A DNA stretch of 64,000 nt, taken from contig NC_089285.1 in NCBI RefSeq assembly GCF_963678975.1, positions 10,898,694 through 10,962,693 on the forward strand, written 5' to 3'. Shown here in pieces: positions 24,001 to 36,139 of this stretch. The notes below the pieces were generated by a model, which saw only the letters and a list, made by a program, of their open reading frames with translations, was not told where the DNA came from and ran no database searches. Within the stretch, counting starts at the first letter, position 1, and every line of letters starts with the position of its first letter. A program made the translations under genes and the position numbers. The DNA is from Dysidea avara (Eukaryota; Porifera; Demospongiae; Dictyoceratida; Dysideidae).

Positions 24001-27000
24001 ATGCAATTCAGTTAAGAATCCAACTAAGTGTTTATTGCTAATTTCCATGCATAAACGTGTTACCATTGACTATTAAAGTGGCTGTCATTGCATCACTTCC
24101 ATGCTCATTGGTAGCAATACAAGTATACTCTCCACTATCAACTGCTCTAGTGTTCAATATCTGTAGTGTACTGGATGACACACACTGACTAGGAGGATCA
24201 GTGATGGTACAGTTTCCCATTATACTGCTAGTTACTATAACAAAATGATTTTCATCGTGAATAGTTTGCATTAGCAGGCTGTTATTCCTGAACCAGTTGA
24301 TTACAGCTCTTGGTTTAGCAGTAGCACTGCATGTGAAGTTGACATTGCTTTTCAACAAAACTGTTCTACTCACAAGTGGTTGTGTTATGCTGGAAAGAAC
24401 TGTGAAGATTGAAAAGGAACATTTACAAAAAGTAACAGTATATATCTAGACAAACTAAATATACATAGAAAAAAGTCTAGAAATATGACTGTCCGCATTT
24501 ACACAGCCACATACAGTAGTTATATACTGCTCTGTACAATAATAGATTTCTAAAGTTTGGCCACCATCTTAACTTAATTTCTTTGCTGTGTACTGTGAAG
24601 TTAGCAACAGTTATACATGTAATACCATAGTCAAATTACATAACACCAACATCTTGACAACACATTGTAAAGTGTAATGTTTATATCCTTGTATATATTT
24701 ATCATATTACCATTTACAACTAGCTCAACAGTAACTGTAGTATTTTCAACATCACTGGTACCATAACAAATATACAATCCATTGTCAGACACATCAGCGT
24801 CCAATATCTCTAGTGTACTGGATGATACACACTGACCAACAGCTGAGACAGAACAGTTTTCTGCATCAAGTGAAAATGTCATTATATACTTGTGATTGTT
24901 AACTATTCTAGTTTCATGTCGTATCCAGTAGATATTGGTTGAAAATTCAGCAGTAGTCATACATGTGAATGTCACAGCACTAGGTGTTGCCACTCTGATC
25001 ACTGGTGGAAACACTTGAATGTGTACAGCAGCTGCAACAAATAAGATATCATTACATACTGCTGGTATAGCATGTCAGAGTTTAATTTTGAATGGAATGC
25101 AAACATCACCCATATTGATTGATTGATTGATTGAGTGATTGATTGATTGAACACTAGGTAAGTCTAGGGGCGGATCTAGGATTTATAAAAGGGGGGGGCT
25201 AACTCAAGGTACTAATCTCTTGGGTAGAGGTGTGTGAAGCACACTTCCCAGCATGCAAGGCATGCTGGAACTAGGGGGGTCTGGGGGCATGCCCCCCACA
25301 GGAAAATTTTGAAAAATAGATGCTAAAATACTGCAATTTGGAGACATTTCCACATAAAATTCATACCTGTAGATATTTTATATACTGCCTTTAGATTATA
25401 GGTATGGCTCTCTGAAGCATTTTGCTAATGGAAAAGTTTAGGTAGGTACAGACAACCAAGTTCATGATGCACCCCTCTCACAAATGCACAACACTGAATA
25501 GGTGCATGTTAGAATAATAATGTTGAAAGTGGAAAATTTTGAAATTTGAACAATACAAGATAGAATCTGAGAGCATTTTCAATGGAAATTGTGTACCTGA
25601 ATTAAGTATTGCCATACATATTAACTGCACAAGTAGATGCATGAATGAAGCCCTTTAAACAGACCAATGCACTTCATTGTATGTATAAGTGCAGGCAGAT
25701 TTGGAAAAATTCCATAACAGAACCAACTACATGTTTCCAGTGAATGTTCTATTAGAGTAGTTAGCTGACTGCTCTATTAGAGTATCTCGATCTTGTACAC
25801 CTCCAATGTTGATCCGGGTCCTTGTTGCATAAACTTTAGCATAAATCCACTGATAATATCTTGGAAAGATGTTTATAAGGTGGTTTTATGAGTATTTGTA
25901 TTATTAGTGATCATATAATTATGCTAAGACAAAATTTCATTATAATACTCAGCATATTGATCAAGTAAAGCCTAAATATGAAGGGGGGGGGCTTCAGCCC
26001 CCAAGGCCCCCCCCCCCCCCCCCCCTGAATCCGCCCCTGAAGTCAACACAAGTACAGCTGACACAATATTTGCATGATCACTTAAATATTCACAGCTGTA
26101 TAAGTGCAGCTATACAGTTGACTGATTTATTAGAATAGTGTAATCATGAAGGGATTATATTCTTTTGTGGGAGTATATTTTTCTTTTGGATTTATCCCTA
26201 CCAAGTTATAATGCATTTTCCATTTCCCATAGTTTGTTATGCTAATCTCTAGTATTTTGGTGTTTCCTATGTTTGCAAGAAGAATTTAACATAGTTTAAA
26301 TTAAGAGGGAGGAAGGAGAGTTTATGGGGTTCTGTAAACCCCTTTCAAATTTGTACTTGTATATAGGTAGTGCTTGGTGAAGTCAGCATAGCTTGACACT
26401 TGTGACGAGAAAAATCAAGGCACTGCTGCTCTAGAGTACTCAATAACATAAGTGATATTCTGGATGCTGACTCAATTATTGAACAGTATTACACACTCAT
26501 TGTCTTGCAACTCTTAGGAATGTCAATGAAAGCATACTTTATAGGTTATAGATAGACAAGTTAAAAGTGGCCCAAGAGATGTGAACATATTTGTGTGTAT
26601 GCACATGTAAGAATACTTAACAAATGTATGCGCTGTTAGTACTTCACATGTACAAAATCTTACCATTAATAGTCAGCACCAGAGAGGCTGTGCTACTGCC
26701 TGCATCATCTGTAGCAAGGCATGTGTACACTGCACTATCATCTATAGCAGCACTGAATATCTGTAGTGTACTGGATGATACACACTGACTAGGAGGATCA
26801 GTGATGGTACAGTTTCCTGTTATGTTGTTAGTTATTATAAGTGGATCACCTCCTTTACTGGAAGTAATGTCATCTTTTAAGACTGTGTTATTTCTGAGCC
26901 ACTGAATTATAGCTCGTGGTTTTGCCATGACAATACACCTTAGAATTATACCATTTCCTGCTGTGATGTCTAGTATGTCTCCTGGTAGCTGTGTGACCAT

Positions 27001-27008
27001 GGGTGGCA
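17890..27008 (-). CDS. Ig receptor gene 1: eight Ig domains and a transmembrane exon (5' end not found)
   Basis: Exons in coding order are 27008-26664, 25031-24711, 24399-24064, 23873-23532, 23350-23027, 22879-22538, 21698-21363 and 21159-20836, each one Ig domain, then 18032-17890. Every Ig exon is bounded by AG/GT, is a multiple of three and is phase 1-1. Domains show Cys, a central Trp (I-W or SW.RN) and D-S-x-x-Y-T-C. Nearly all carry GNCTITDPPSQCVSSSTLQI, giving an extra Cys pair. The last exon reads STVGIILGVCTSFLIVIIMI, a single membrane helix, then YYRHKC and a stop, unless a donor at 17896 splices to 12047. No signal peptide exon was found above 27008, where transposons crowd the sequence, so the N-terminus is missing. 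Probably a type I surface receptor. Function unknown. Confidence 0.75.
18040..20820. other. Intron of receptor gene 1 with dispersed repeats
   Basis: 18060-18550 and 20540-20820 resemble 41410-41880 and 42010-42310 of receptor gene 2. The middle part holds repeat material: 19370-19440 is a relic of the GGCCGCACC foldback family, and 19740-20340 is a dispersed repeat (GGGCATGTTTCGGAACTC, a (TCAG)n run at 20155-20180) with weaker echoes at 15000-15140 and 19060-19220. No exon was seen. Confidence 0.45.
25117..25151. repeat. (GATT)n microsatellite
   Basis: About nine GATT/GAGT units, directly beside the TIR element starting at 25165. Confidence 0.85.
25165..26039. mobile_element. 875-bp TIR element, (C/T)AGGGGCGGAT family, copy 1
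   Basis: The left end TAGGGGCGGATCTAGG and the right end, inverse CAGGGGCGGATTCAGG, are about 16-bp inverted repeats followed by G-rich/C-rich tracts. AAGTC flanks both sides (25160-25164 and 26040-26044). It sits in the intron between two Ig exons. The interior is nearly the same as in 28542-29794. No transposase. A 5-bp duplication does not settle the superfamily. Confidence 0.75.
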
Positions 27009-27217
27009 CTGTTATAAGAAGAAAAGAGAAATGGTATGTAGCTTTTAGAATTTTAAAGTATAGAGGTGCAATAAAGGAGAGATGCAATTACCACTAAATT
27101 CCATGTTATATAACTTAGAAATATGTTCTAACACAAGTTTCTTGAAGGATTTACAAATCACAAGTATTCCCATCATATCACCACAGTTTTGTTAGCTCAT
27201 GCAATACTACATATAAC

Positions 27218-27848
27218 CTGTGCCAAAAACAGCCCAGCTGTAAAAAAAGGCGAGACCAAGAATTCACAAGTACATGTTCATGGAGTAACTACAACCAAAA
27301 GACATGATATCAAAATCTGGCCAAGAAAGCATTTACAGTATAGGCACTTTTATGCATTCATTTTCTATATACTTCATATTATCACATCCAGCTAGCTGTA
27401 CATGTGTGCTTGCAATATAAACAATACTACTGAGACGATAAAAGATGATTACACTACATTGTTACCAAAATTAATTTAACTAAAAATTTACAATTGGTTT
27501 CTACTTGGCCATCTTTTTGCACTGTATATATTAAAATAAAAAGATGGCCAAGTAGAAACCAATTGTAAAATTTTAGTTAAATTAATTTTGGTAACAATGT
27601 AGTGTAATCATCTTTTATCATCTCAGTAGTATTGTTTATATTGCAAGCACACATGTACAGCTAGCTGGATGTGATAATGTGAAGCATATAGAAAATGAAT
27701 GCATAAAAGTGCCTATACTGTAAATGCTTTCTTGGCCAGATTTTGATATCATGTCTTTTGGTTGTAGTTACTCCATGAACAATTGGACATGTACTTGTGC
27801 ATTCTTGGCCTCACCTTTTTTTACAGCTGGGCTGTTTTTGGCACAGAA
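27218..27848. mobile_element. ~630-bp foldback element (near-perfect palindrome)
   Basis: The left arm beginning CTGTGCCAAAAACAGCCC and the right arm ending GGGCTGTTTTTGGCACAG are reverse complements over about 300 bases around a centre near 27530. Ends resemble the foldback at 13804-14130 (CAAAAACAGCC.AGCTGTAAA), and both are followed by TATCACT.CTTTTTGT, so the two belong to one superfamily of elements with different interiors. Confidence 0.75.
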
Positions 27849-28541
27849 TATCACTACTTTTTGTTGAATGGAGAACCGGCATACAGTTACTGAAGATTGG
27901 CTATTATATTACATAGGAAACACTGCATGCATGCATAATAACAGCTTCAGTATCAGATTAGCTAGCTAAATCAGTAGCAAAAGCTTCAAGTTCAGTGTTT
28001 AGAAGCTCTACTAAAAGTGACTTGCTAAGAGAAACTTCGTTCAAACGCTCAAATTTCCCTCAAGGACTCACGTGATATTTTGCGTGATGTTTCACGTGAA
28101 AATAAGAACCGGGGATAGAGACAAAGTCGAGGCTACCATCTTAATGGTTCTTCCTGAAGCGGTGGATTGGTGATATAACTGGCCTGTGTGCGTAACAAGT
28201 GGAGGTGAATCGGCTGCAAGTTGTTGCTGAATGTCACGGTATGCCTCGGAATGGACATGAAGGCGCTGAATGCATCACACTATTCTCCCAGCGAATTGCC
28301 GAGTAAGTTCGTGTATAAGTCATTGTAAACGGATATATAACTACCATCGTAATTTTAGACTGGAATCCCCCACGCCATAGTACAGGCCTGCCAACCTAGG
28401 AAACAGAAAAACCTTGAGACTTGGTCTTGAATTCCAGAATTGACTGCTATATCTACACATTATTATAGGCAGACACAGCAAGTTGTAAGATCCCCCATGC
28501 CCATACAATGGGCACGTAGGTTACCTTTACCATGCAACACA

Positions 28542-29794
28542 CAGGGGCAGATCTAGGATTTATAAAAGGGGGGGGGGGGCTATAATCTCTTGGGTAGAGG
28601 TGTGCAAAACACACTTCCCAGCATGCTGGAACTGGGGGCATGCCCCCCCCAGGAAATTTTTGAAAAATAGATGCTAAAATACTGCAATTTTGAGACATTT
28701 CCACATAAAATTCATAATATTTTCTGCCTGTAGATATTTAAGGCCAGGCCAAGTTGATTCACAGTTTATCGTCACCGCCCGCATGGGTTTTTAGGAATAG
28801 AGCCATAATTTCATAATTCATTATTTCTCATGTGATAATCATTGCTTACACTCCCGAACTCGTTTTTGATATTAAAATATGGTGTGTGCAACAAACGTAA
28901 TGATTATCCCCAGCCTGGACTCGTTAGAACCTTCAATAAATTAATTTCTAAAGGGAGATTGCATAAACGAGTAAGTATAAATTGTGACGTAATCAAATAA
29001 GCTTGCAATCAGTATGTAGCTAGCAACTGTGTGAAGCTACTTTTTAAATGTTTTTCCATGTTAAAAAAGTATGAAATATGAAAAATGACCTCCCGCCCGT
29101 GTGACTTTTTCAAAAATCCCGGACGATAATCTGTGAATCAACTTGGCCTGGCCTAATATACTGCCTTTAGATTAGCTATAGGTATGGCTCTCTGAAGCAT
29201 TTTGTTAATGGAAAAGTTTGGGTAGGTTCAGACAACTATAAGTACATGATGCACCTTCTCACAATTGTACAACACTGAATAGGTGCATGTTAGAATAATA
29301 ATGTTGAAAGTGGAAAATTTTGAAATTTAACAATACAAGATTGAATCTGAGAGCATTTTCAATGGAAATTGCGTAGCTGAATTAAGTATTGCCATACATA
29401 TTAACTACACAAGTAGATGAAGGAAGCCCTTTAAACAGACCAATGCACTTCATTGTATGTATAGGTGCAGGCAGACTAGAAAAAATTCCATAACAGAACC
29501 AACTATATGCTTCTAGTGAATGTTCTATTAGAGTATTAGGTGACTGCTCTATTAGAGTATCTCGATCTTGTACACCTCCAATGCTGATCCTGGTCCTTGT
29601 AGCATAAACTTTAGCATAAATCCACTGATAATACCTTGGAAAGATGTAGTATTTGTATTATTAGTGATCATATAATTATGCTAAGACAATATTTCATTAT
29701 AATACTCAGCATATTAATCAAGTAAAGCCTAATAGTGAAGGGGGGGGCTTCAGCCCCCAAAGCCCCCCCCCCCCCCCCCCTGGATCCGCCCCTG
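28542..29794. mobile_element. CAGGGGCGGAT family TIR element, copy 2, carrying a further insertion
   Basis: The ends CAGGGGCAGATCTAGG and GGATCCGCCCCTG are flanked by ACACA (28537-28541 and 29795-29799). It is the same family as 25165-26039 and longer because of the element at 28741-29157. C and G homopolymer runs lie inside both ends. Confidence 0.75.
28741..29157. mobile_element. MITE of the GGCC/TWA family, innermost of three nested elements
   Basis: The ends GGCCAGGCCAAGTTGATTCA and its inverse (TGAATCAACTTGGCCTGGCC) are flanked by TAA on both sides; the sister copy at 25165-26039 shows the empty site. The subterminal block CGTCACCGCCCGCATGG matches GGTCACCCGCCCGCATGG at the right end of the 3.8-kb transposon at 53755-57577, so this is probably a non-autonomous relative of it. 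Boundaries may shift by one or two bases. Confidence 0.75.
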
Positions 29795-30636
29795 ACACAT
29801 ATACACATGCCCATCTTTATATGGGCATCAATATAGCATTTAAAACATGTTGTGCATCACTAATCTATTCTAGACCTGAGTAAACGTGTGCACGAGTCTT
29901 ATTTCACCAGCTAATGTACTTACTCAGAAGTCACCACTGTGTTGAAACAGTTGCTCTTTTATTGCTGTGAAGTTGTAACACTTGACTGGACTATGGAACA
30001 TTCTTGATATAAGCCACTAGGTGCTTATAGTATCACATGATGACTTAGAGTTGTGTCAATTTCATCCTAGAGGATGCAAGCAAATGCAATACTCCAAACA
30101 CATAGTACATACCATTTGTATAAGCTACAAACCCAGGAAAACATGTAGGTGCTCTTGTATGGGTCTCTTGTCTGACGTGCAAACTAAGCCCCTTAGGGTT
30201 GGTAATTCTGATCAGAGTTCTGACCGCTTAAATCAACTCCACATCTTGTTCCAAATACTTTCCAATGTATTGCTATTAAATATCCAATGTATTGCTATTA
30301 AATAGAAGGCCGAAGTCGAATCCTTGCCACAATGCCCGCCTTTATAATCACGTGATCTTGCCTCTATTATTAGTTGTATCACAATTACGCACCCGGGGAA
30401 ATCCCCTGAGAACTGGAAAGGCCAGCATCTGAGAGCTTTGACTCTGGCCTGACCTTGAAAGTGGGAAAATCGTGAGTTTTACGTTGATGATCTGTGAGAA
30501 TTGGTAAGCTTAACTAAAAATCCGTGAGTTTAGAGCTACTGCTTGTGAGACCTTGAGCTTGGTAGTGAAATCGTGAGTCTCACGGTAAATCCGTGAGGGT
30601 TGGCAGGCCTGATAGTAGCTTCCTGGGATTATATAT

Positions 30637-30872
30637 TTCTTTTGTAGGCCAGATCCTTGCAGCTGGCTTGTTCTAGCAGCTGTGTGGGTCAGACCGCGAA
30701 CAAGTTGAGCTGAACCCTAGTGAGAAAACAGCTAAAAATGAAAGATTTTTTCTCTTCTTTTGTAGGCCAGATCCTTGCAGCTGGCTTGTTCTAGCAGCTG
30801 TGTGGGTCAGACCGCGAACAAGTTGAGCTGAACCCTAGTGAGAAAACAGCTAAAAATGGAAGATTTTTTCTC
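30637..30872 (+). repeat. Tandem duplication, two 118-bp units
   Basis: The segment from TTCTTTTGTAGGCCAGATCC to GAAAGATTTTTTCTC occurs twice with an offset of 118 bases and almost no change. Each unit holds part of the TATAGTATGTAC MITE (GTTGAGCTGAACCCTAGTGA). Confidence 0.8.
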
Positions 30873-30999
30873 AACATTTCAACCAACCAGATGGTTGGTG
30901 TGGTCTTGGCGAGGGTCTTGGTTTTTTTTGTGAGGTGCACTCCTAAAACAAAGCCTGTGTGCCGTACATTATGTAGTGATGTGCATGCAGCTGCAGAGT

Positions 31000-33215
31000 G
31001 AAAATTATCTCGGATCTGACGCTGGATCACCAACTAGTTCAGACAGTAATACAAAGGACTATTTTGGCTGTACTTCTTGTGTTTTTTTTTGCATAAACTG
31101 TACTGTTTGCAATAATAGAGTACATACAGGTAGCTTTCATTTTTGATATACTCTTGTTGATGTAACATTTCGCCCAACTTGTGGTTGTTTAGATGGCTGT
31201 ATACCTTGTGCAATCATCATACAGCAAGTCTATGCGGAACAGGTATAAGTGATGGAATATTCTCTGAATCTCTATATTCTCATGAAAACTGCATGTTGTC
31301 AAGGTGTTTAATGTTTTTTAACAGAATTCTCTAACAGCTAACAATTAAACAAACAGGGTAAACTTGTAAAATTTCAAATACGTACGTACTATGCATTTCT
31401 CCAAATTATGAAAATGAAATTATACTGTACGACAAAATACTAGAGAGGTTTTGTAGTAGGTAATCTCTAGCCATGTTGGCCTACATGTATCATCTTTGTG
31501 ATATATATGAGTGGATGAGTGGAGGAGTTTACAGCAATTTTTAAAACACAAAATGAGAAGTTCTATCGTAGAGGTATGTTTAGAGGTACAAAATACTGTA
31601 CCATTGTAACAAGTGGCAAATCTAATGTTGAGATCTAGCTGCATGAGAGTTTTGTGGGTATCAGTATTTCACCTTATTCACTCACAATGTCTATGTACAT
31701 AATTAGTGAACATCCCCTGTAAAACCTCTAAGATGTCACTTCCTATACCAATACCACAGTTATCCAGATGACATCCAGATTTCTTCTAAAAGAAGATAAA
31801 ACACAAATGAAAGCTGCATTATACATAATTCCTCCCTTGTTGGAATTTATGGGTAACAAGCTGATCATCTATCCACTGAAGCCCTACATCAAAGTAAAAA
31901 AGTAGGAGGATATATGGCCCAGTAGGTCAGAATCCTTAAATATATGAAGGACAAGTTGATTTACATATTCAGTTGGATCAAAGGAAACATGAAGACATAG
32001 ATCATAAAACTCAAGCACACTAAGCAAAATTAACTTTACTAGCCTCACTGTAGTTCTTTATAAAGTTGAATGTCCATCAAGTGTGGGAACATGCACAATT
32101 AATACATTATTGTTAAGTGCACAAGAATAAGGTGATCAAGACTTGTGGACCCCTTATGAGGATAGAGGGTGCAAAGCACATGTGATGATTCCGGAAGAAT
32201 TTTAAAATGAATGGAAGTAGGTTTTAGTCTTGTGTAGTATTCCCTGAGGATCACATAAACACTTATTCCATAAAAATCCATCATAGGGTGGTGGAGTTAT
32301 AAGCAATTTCTCCTTATAGTGTTCACAGAAAGTGTGCAATGTGCCATGACCACATGTTTTATTTGCCACCCCCATCTGGCATGCAAGGATAGCTAGTACT
32401 TTGTCTAGATTTCAACGACTGTTGAGCTTGGTGGTGCAGTTCATGATAAACAGGACCACCCAGAGAGGGGGACCTGATTGGTTTGGGACTCTATGGTGTG
32501 CCATTTGTTTCAAAATTATGCACTGGCAATGGTGATAATATCGACTCGGTTTGATTGCAAACCAAGTCGATCCTAAAATAAACCGACTCGATTTCAAGTT
32601 AGAACCGACTCGATTCTGAAACTAACCTACTCGATTTCAAGTAAAGAGCTTCGGTTAAAACCAACTCTATTTTTAGTCAAAATTGACTCGATTTACAAAT
32701 TCATACAAATATTTAAATCGCGAAGTTTTGTAACACTTGTATGCGCCCATTAAAATAATTCATTCAAACAGTTGTGGCTGTACTCTAGTTGTGGAGCCAG
32801 TGGTACAAGGACTACGTGGCAATAACTAAAGGTATGAGACACACTTTAGGGTTTTGTGTCATGTTGTCCAGCGTAGTAAAATATGTATTCAATTAAAGTG
32901 CACCCGCACCACACTAAAAGGCCATGTTAACTGCATTACTGGTTAGTTCAGCAGATGGACTGAGTGCTGTAGTAAATAATTTTTTTTGAAGTATGCCTAT
33001 TGTATAGAGGATCCGAAAACACAAATATTTATGGGATGCCATTACATCTGATCTTATATCATGTAGAAATATTGGAAATCATGTGAAATAATTGATGCTC
33101 TTCTGGACGTATTACTTTTTGTAACTCTACTCAGCAATGGTTATTAGAGACTGTTCGAAGAAACAGTGAAGGAGGGATATTTAATTTGTCAGTATATATA
33201 TAGTAACAAAATATC
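31000..33215. other. No recognised gene; spaced CGACTCGATTT motifs at 32540-32700
   Basis: Between 32540 and 32700 the motif (AC)CGACTCGATTT or close variants recurs about seven times at irregular spacing. A possible short exon, 31192-31242 (after GTGGTTGTTTAG, before GTATAAG), has no recognisable product. Confidence 0.35.
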
Positions 33216-33338
33216 CAGGGCCGCCAAGAGAATCCTAGGGGGCCTGGGGCAAATCAAGAGTGTGGGTCCCTATAACTACTACAGTTAATGGGACCAGGGC
33301 AAATTGCCCTAGTTCCCCCCCCCCTGTAGGCGGCCCTG
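33216..33338. mobile_element. 123-bp hAT-like MITE
   Basis: The ends CAGGGCCGCC and GGCGGCCCTG form a perfect 10-bp inverted repeat, flanked by AAAATATC on both sides (33208-33215 and 33339-33346). An 8-bp duplication and CAGGG ends are typical of hAT MITEs. Confidence 0.85.
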
Positions 33339-33810
33339 AAAATATCCAGTGCTAAATTTTGGAGAAAAGTCAGTGATTACGTAAAGTATGCTTTAATCAG
33401 AAGTTTTTGACCAAATGTGAAATTCGTTCCACAGTCACAGTTAAGCAGTTTTAGCCACAATACTCCACAGGCAATATGGGTGTATAGTGAATAAGAACAA
33501 AAGCAGATTTGCAGTTGTAGTTTTTGAGATGCTAATAGAACATCCCATGTTTTGTACGTCCATAGTGACCTAGGTTCCGTAAAACATCAAAACATCACGG
33601 CTATTACATGACATAAGTTTCAATGTAATGGCATGAGTGTGGTAATAGAGGATTGTGTCTGGTTCTATAGAAATTGATAATTACAGGCCTTAAATTAATG
33701 TGCGGTCAACAGACAAAATCCGCACAAATAGCACAATGTCTGCACATAATTAGTTTTGGGTGGACACACATGTCCTTGCAAAACCAATAGTGCATGGTAC
33801 CATAAAAGTG

Positions 33811-35155
33811 GGATGGTATATTTAGCGGAATGGCGGAACTGGTGGAAACACCAGAATCATCATTTACAGATTATATTATGGACAGTCTTAGAACACCCAT
33901 CAGAAGTTACGGGGGGTCCTTCACATACAAAATTCATCTACGAAATTTCGAAATGTGGAAATTTGCCAACCCAAATTTCTAATTTCTGGATAGATTTCTA
34001 CCAAATTTCCGAATTTCTGTCTTGGAAATTCTCGGGTGCTACGAAGTTGTAGCTTGAGTTGTAGTACATTCTGTGGCCTTTGCACTGTGGGAATCGAATC
34101 AGCTCAAAAGTATACAACAAATTTACGAAGCAGATTACGGACAAATGTTAGTGCGTATAATCTAGATGGCGCTATACGTCTTCTATTGATAGTGACCCCT
34201 CTTCCTTGCATCTGGCCTCGTGTATATACACATATAAATCCATGCAATATAACTTACACTAATGAAATAATCAAAATTCAATGCCAAACATTATAAAATT
34301 TTTAATCGTACGGATTTATGTATTTAAAATTTCAGTTAATATTTCTGAATTTCCAACAAAAATTCCTACATTTCGAATAAAAATTGCCAAATTTCCATGG
34401 TCATCGACGACATTTCTGGAAGTGAAGGACCCCTCGAGAAGTTAGCTACTCACTGTTAAATATATAAATACAGCTCATAGAACTCACCACGATTAAAAGC
34501 TCATGGTCTTTGTAGCACCGATTTTCTATCTTCTTATAGCTTAACATCATCTAAGGCCTTCAATTCTTATAGTGTGGTCATACCTCACCCCTCACACTCC
34601 ATAGTTTGAAGCACATATTACTAGAAGCACCTTCAAAGGGGGCACTTGATTATAATTGAAAATCTGTAAACGCCACCCCGAGAAAATAGAGTATGACCAC
34701 CCAAGGCTAAGCCTGACCATTCAATACCAATTGTTCTACAATTCAAAATGTGGTAATCAGTCACATAAGTTAAAGAACATTCTAGAATGCTCTTACCACA
34801 TGTTTGGTACATAAATATAAGGCACTTATAGTAACATGCGCTTTAAAATATGGTGTTATAATCAATCAATCAATATGGTATGTTAATTGGAGAGTGATGA
34901 TCATTAAATCAATTGACGAGGCTTGAGATAAGTCTACAGTCTAAGAATTGACTGCCATAGATGATGACAAGCTGCAAGAAGACAGAAAATTGGTACTACA
35001 AAGGCTGTGTGCTTCAATTAATCGTGGTGAGTTCTATGACCTGTATTAATATACTTAACAGTGGGTAACTAACTGGTGATGGGTATTCTAAGGCTGTTCA
35101 TAATCTGTAAATGATGATTCTGCTGTTTCCGCCTTTCCGCTGAATATACCATCCC
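33811..35155. mobile_element. Long inverted-repeat element, arms ~210 bp, one arm invaded
   Basis: The left arm (33811-33909 joined to 34445-34557) and the right arm (35155-34950) are inverse copies: GGATGGTATATT, GAATCATCATTTACAGATTA and CATAGAACTCACCACGATTA occur in both. The central ~390 bp (34558-34950) shows no coding sequence. The left arm carries the MITE at 33910-34436, and the right arm shows the uninterrupted state. Confidence 0.65.
33910..34436. mobile_element. 527-bp hAT-like MITE with 8-bp target duplication
   Basis: The ends CGGGGGGTCCTTCAC and GTGAAGGACCCCTCG are inverted repeats, flanked by AGAAGTTA (33902-33909 and 34437-34444). The interior is rich in AAATTTC-type words on both strands. 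Confidence 0.8.
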
Positions 35156-35159
35156 CATA

Positions 35160-35890
35160 AAAGCACGTTTCTTTGTAGTGCTAACAATAACTGTCACTTT
35201 GTTGCTAGGAGATACTACTGTACATTTTCCCAACCCATGGATTTACCAATTCCACCTCCCCTTTGTGTACTGCTATCACCAGCAGCTGTAATGACCACAG
35301 CCTGGTGATATGATGCAGCTATGTGGTTTGTGTGCCTCAAAATTTTCAATGGAAACTCTCTATTCCATTTCCAGCAGTGTATATAAAATGCTTCTCTAGC
35401 TGATGTCTATACAATTTGACTCTATGTCTGTACATTTGTGAATATGTAAGGACATTTGTCCTCAACACCTTAAAAAGTAAATTAAGGCCTGAATTAAGTA
35501 ATAAGTATTAGCTACATAACTTCTCCTCAATTAGTGTGTAGATTACTGAGTTGAATTTGTGTTTCACAGTGGCCTCTTACTTACTTTTGATCTGTAAATG
35601 GTCATAGTGTGGGTCTAAACAGTGTCATAGTGAATCAAGTGTCACAGTCCAATTCGTGTATTCATAGGGCAGAAGTTACATGGTGGAATCCAAGGTTGTG
35701 GACAAGAGGAGTACAGAGCCACTAAGAAGTTGAGGGGGTTGGAAGCATCATAAGTGCTATGAAAATTATTAAGATTCCAACTCACTAAGGTGGTAGCATT
35801 GAATTATAGCAACAGCACTGAGTGGTGACCATCATTTGTCTGCCGAGGATTCGCTTTGCTGTTTTTTGTAGTTCTGTGCACTTCACAAGA
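35160..35890. other. No recognised feature
   Basis: AT-rich, no convincing reading frame, splice-bounded exon or paired inverted repeat. Confidence 0.35.
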
Positions 35891-35896
35891 GACTAC

Positions 35897-36136
35897 CAAG
35901 GAAATTTTGACGTCAAAAAATTTGATGAATTCACAATTGTGCAGATTTGACGAATTAAAAGTTGACGAAATGCTTGGACTTGCCTAAGCGCCTTCAAAAT
36001 GTATTTACTAAGACTGGTTTTACATGCTTTTGCACAGCACAAAGTACAGAGGCGCTTAATCAGTTAAAGTTTGACGAATTAAATATTGACGATTCATACT
36101 AATTCTTCAAATTTTTTTGACATCAAAATTTCCTTG
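35897..36136. mobile_element. 240-bp TIR element
   Basis: CAAGGAAATTTTGACGTCAA and the inverse TTGACATCAAAATTTCCTTG form ends of about 30 bases; the inner TTTGACGAATTAAA motif recurs on both sides. Non-coding MITE; the target duplication is not clear. Confidence 0.65.
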
Positions 36137-36139
36137 CGT

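Larger units (their letters stand above)
28383..30611. mobile_element. CAGGCCTGCCAACC TIR element with a nested element
   Basis: The ends CAGGCCTGCCAACC and GGTTGGCAGGCCTG are perfect inverted repeats flanked by ATAGTA on both sides (28377-28382 and 30612-30617). Its own sequence is about 1 kb (28383-28541 and 29795-30611); the rest is the nested element 28542-29794. Subterminal parts repeat GTGAGT/CGTGAG motifs. No transposase was seen. Confidence 0.7.

Noticed and set aside
27087-27190. Signal-peptide exon for receptor gene 1 just upstream of its first Ig exon
   Set aside because: A minus-strand frame with ATG and a phase-1 donor exists (ending MEFSG), but its N-terminus lacks a convincing hydrophobic leader.
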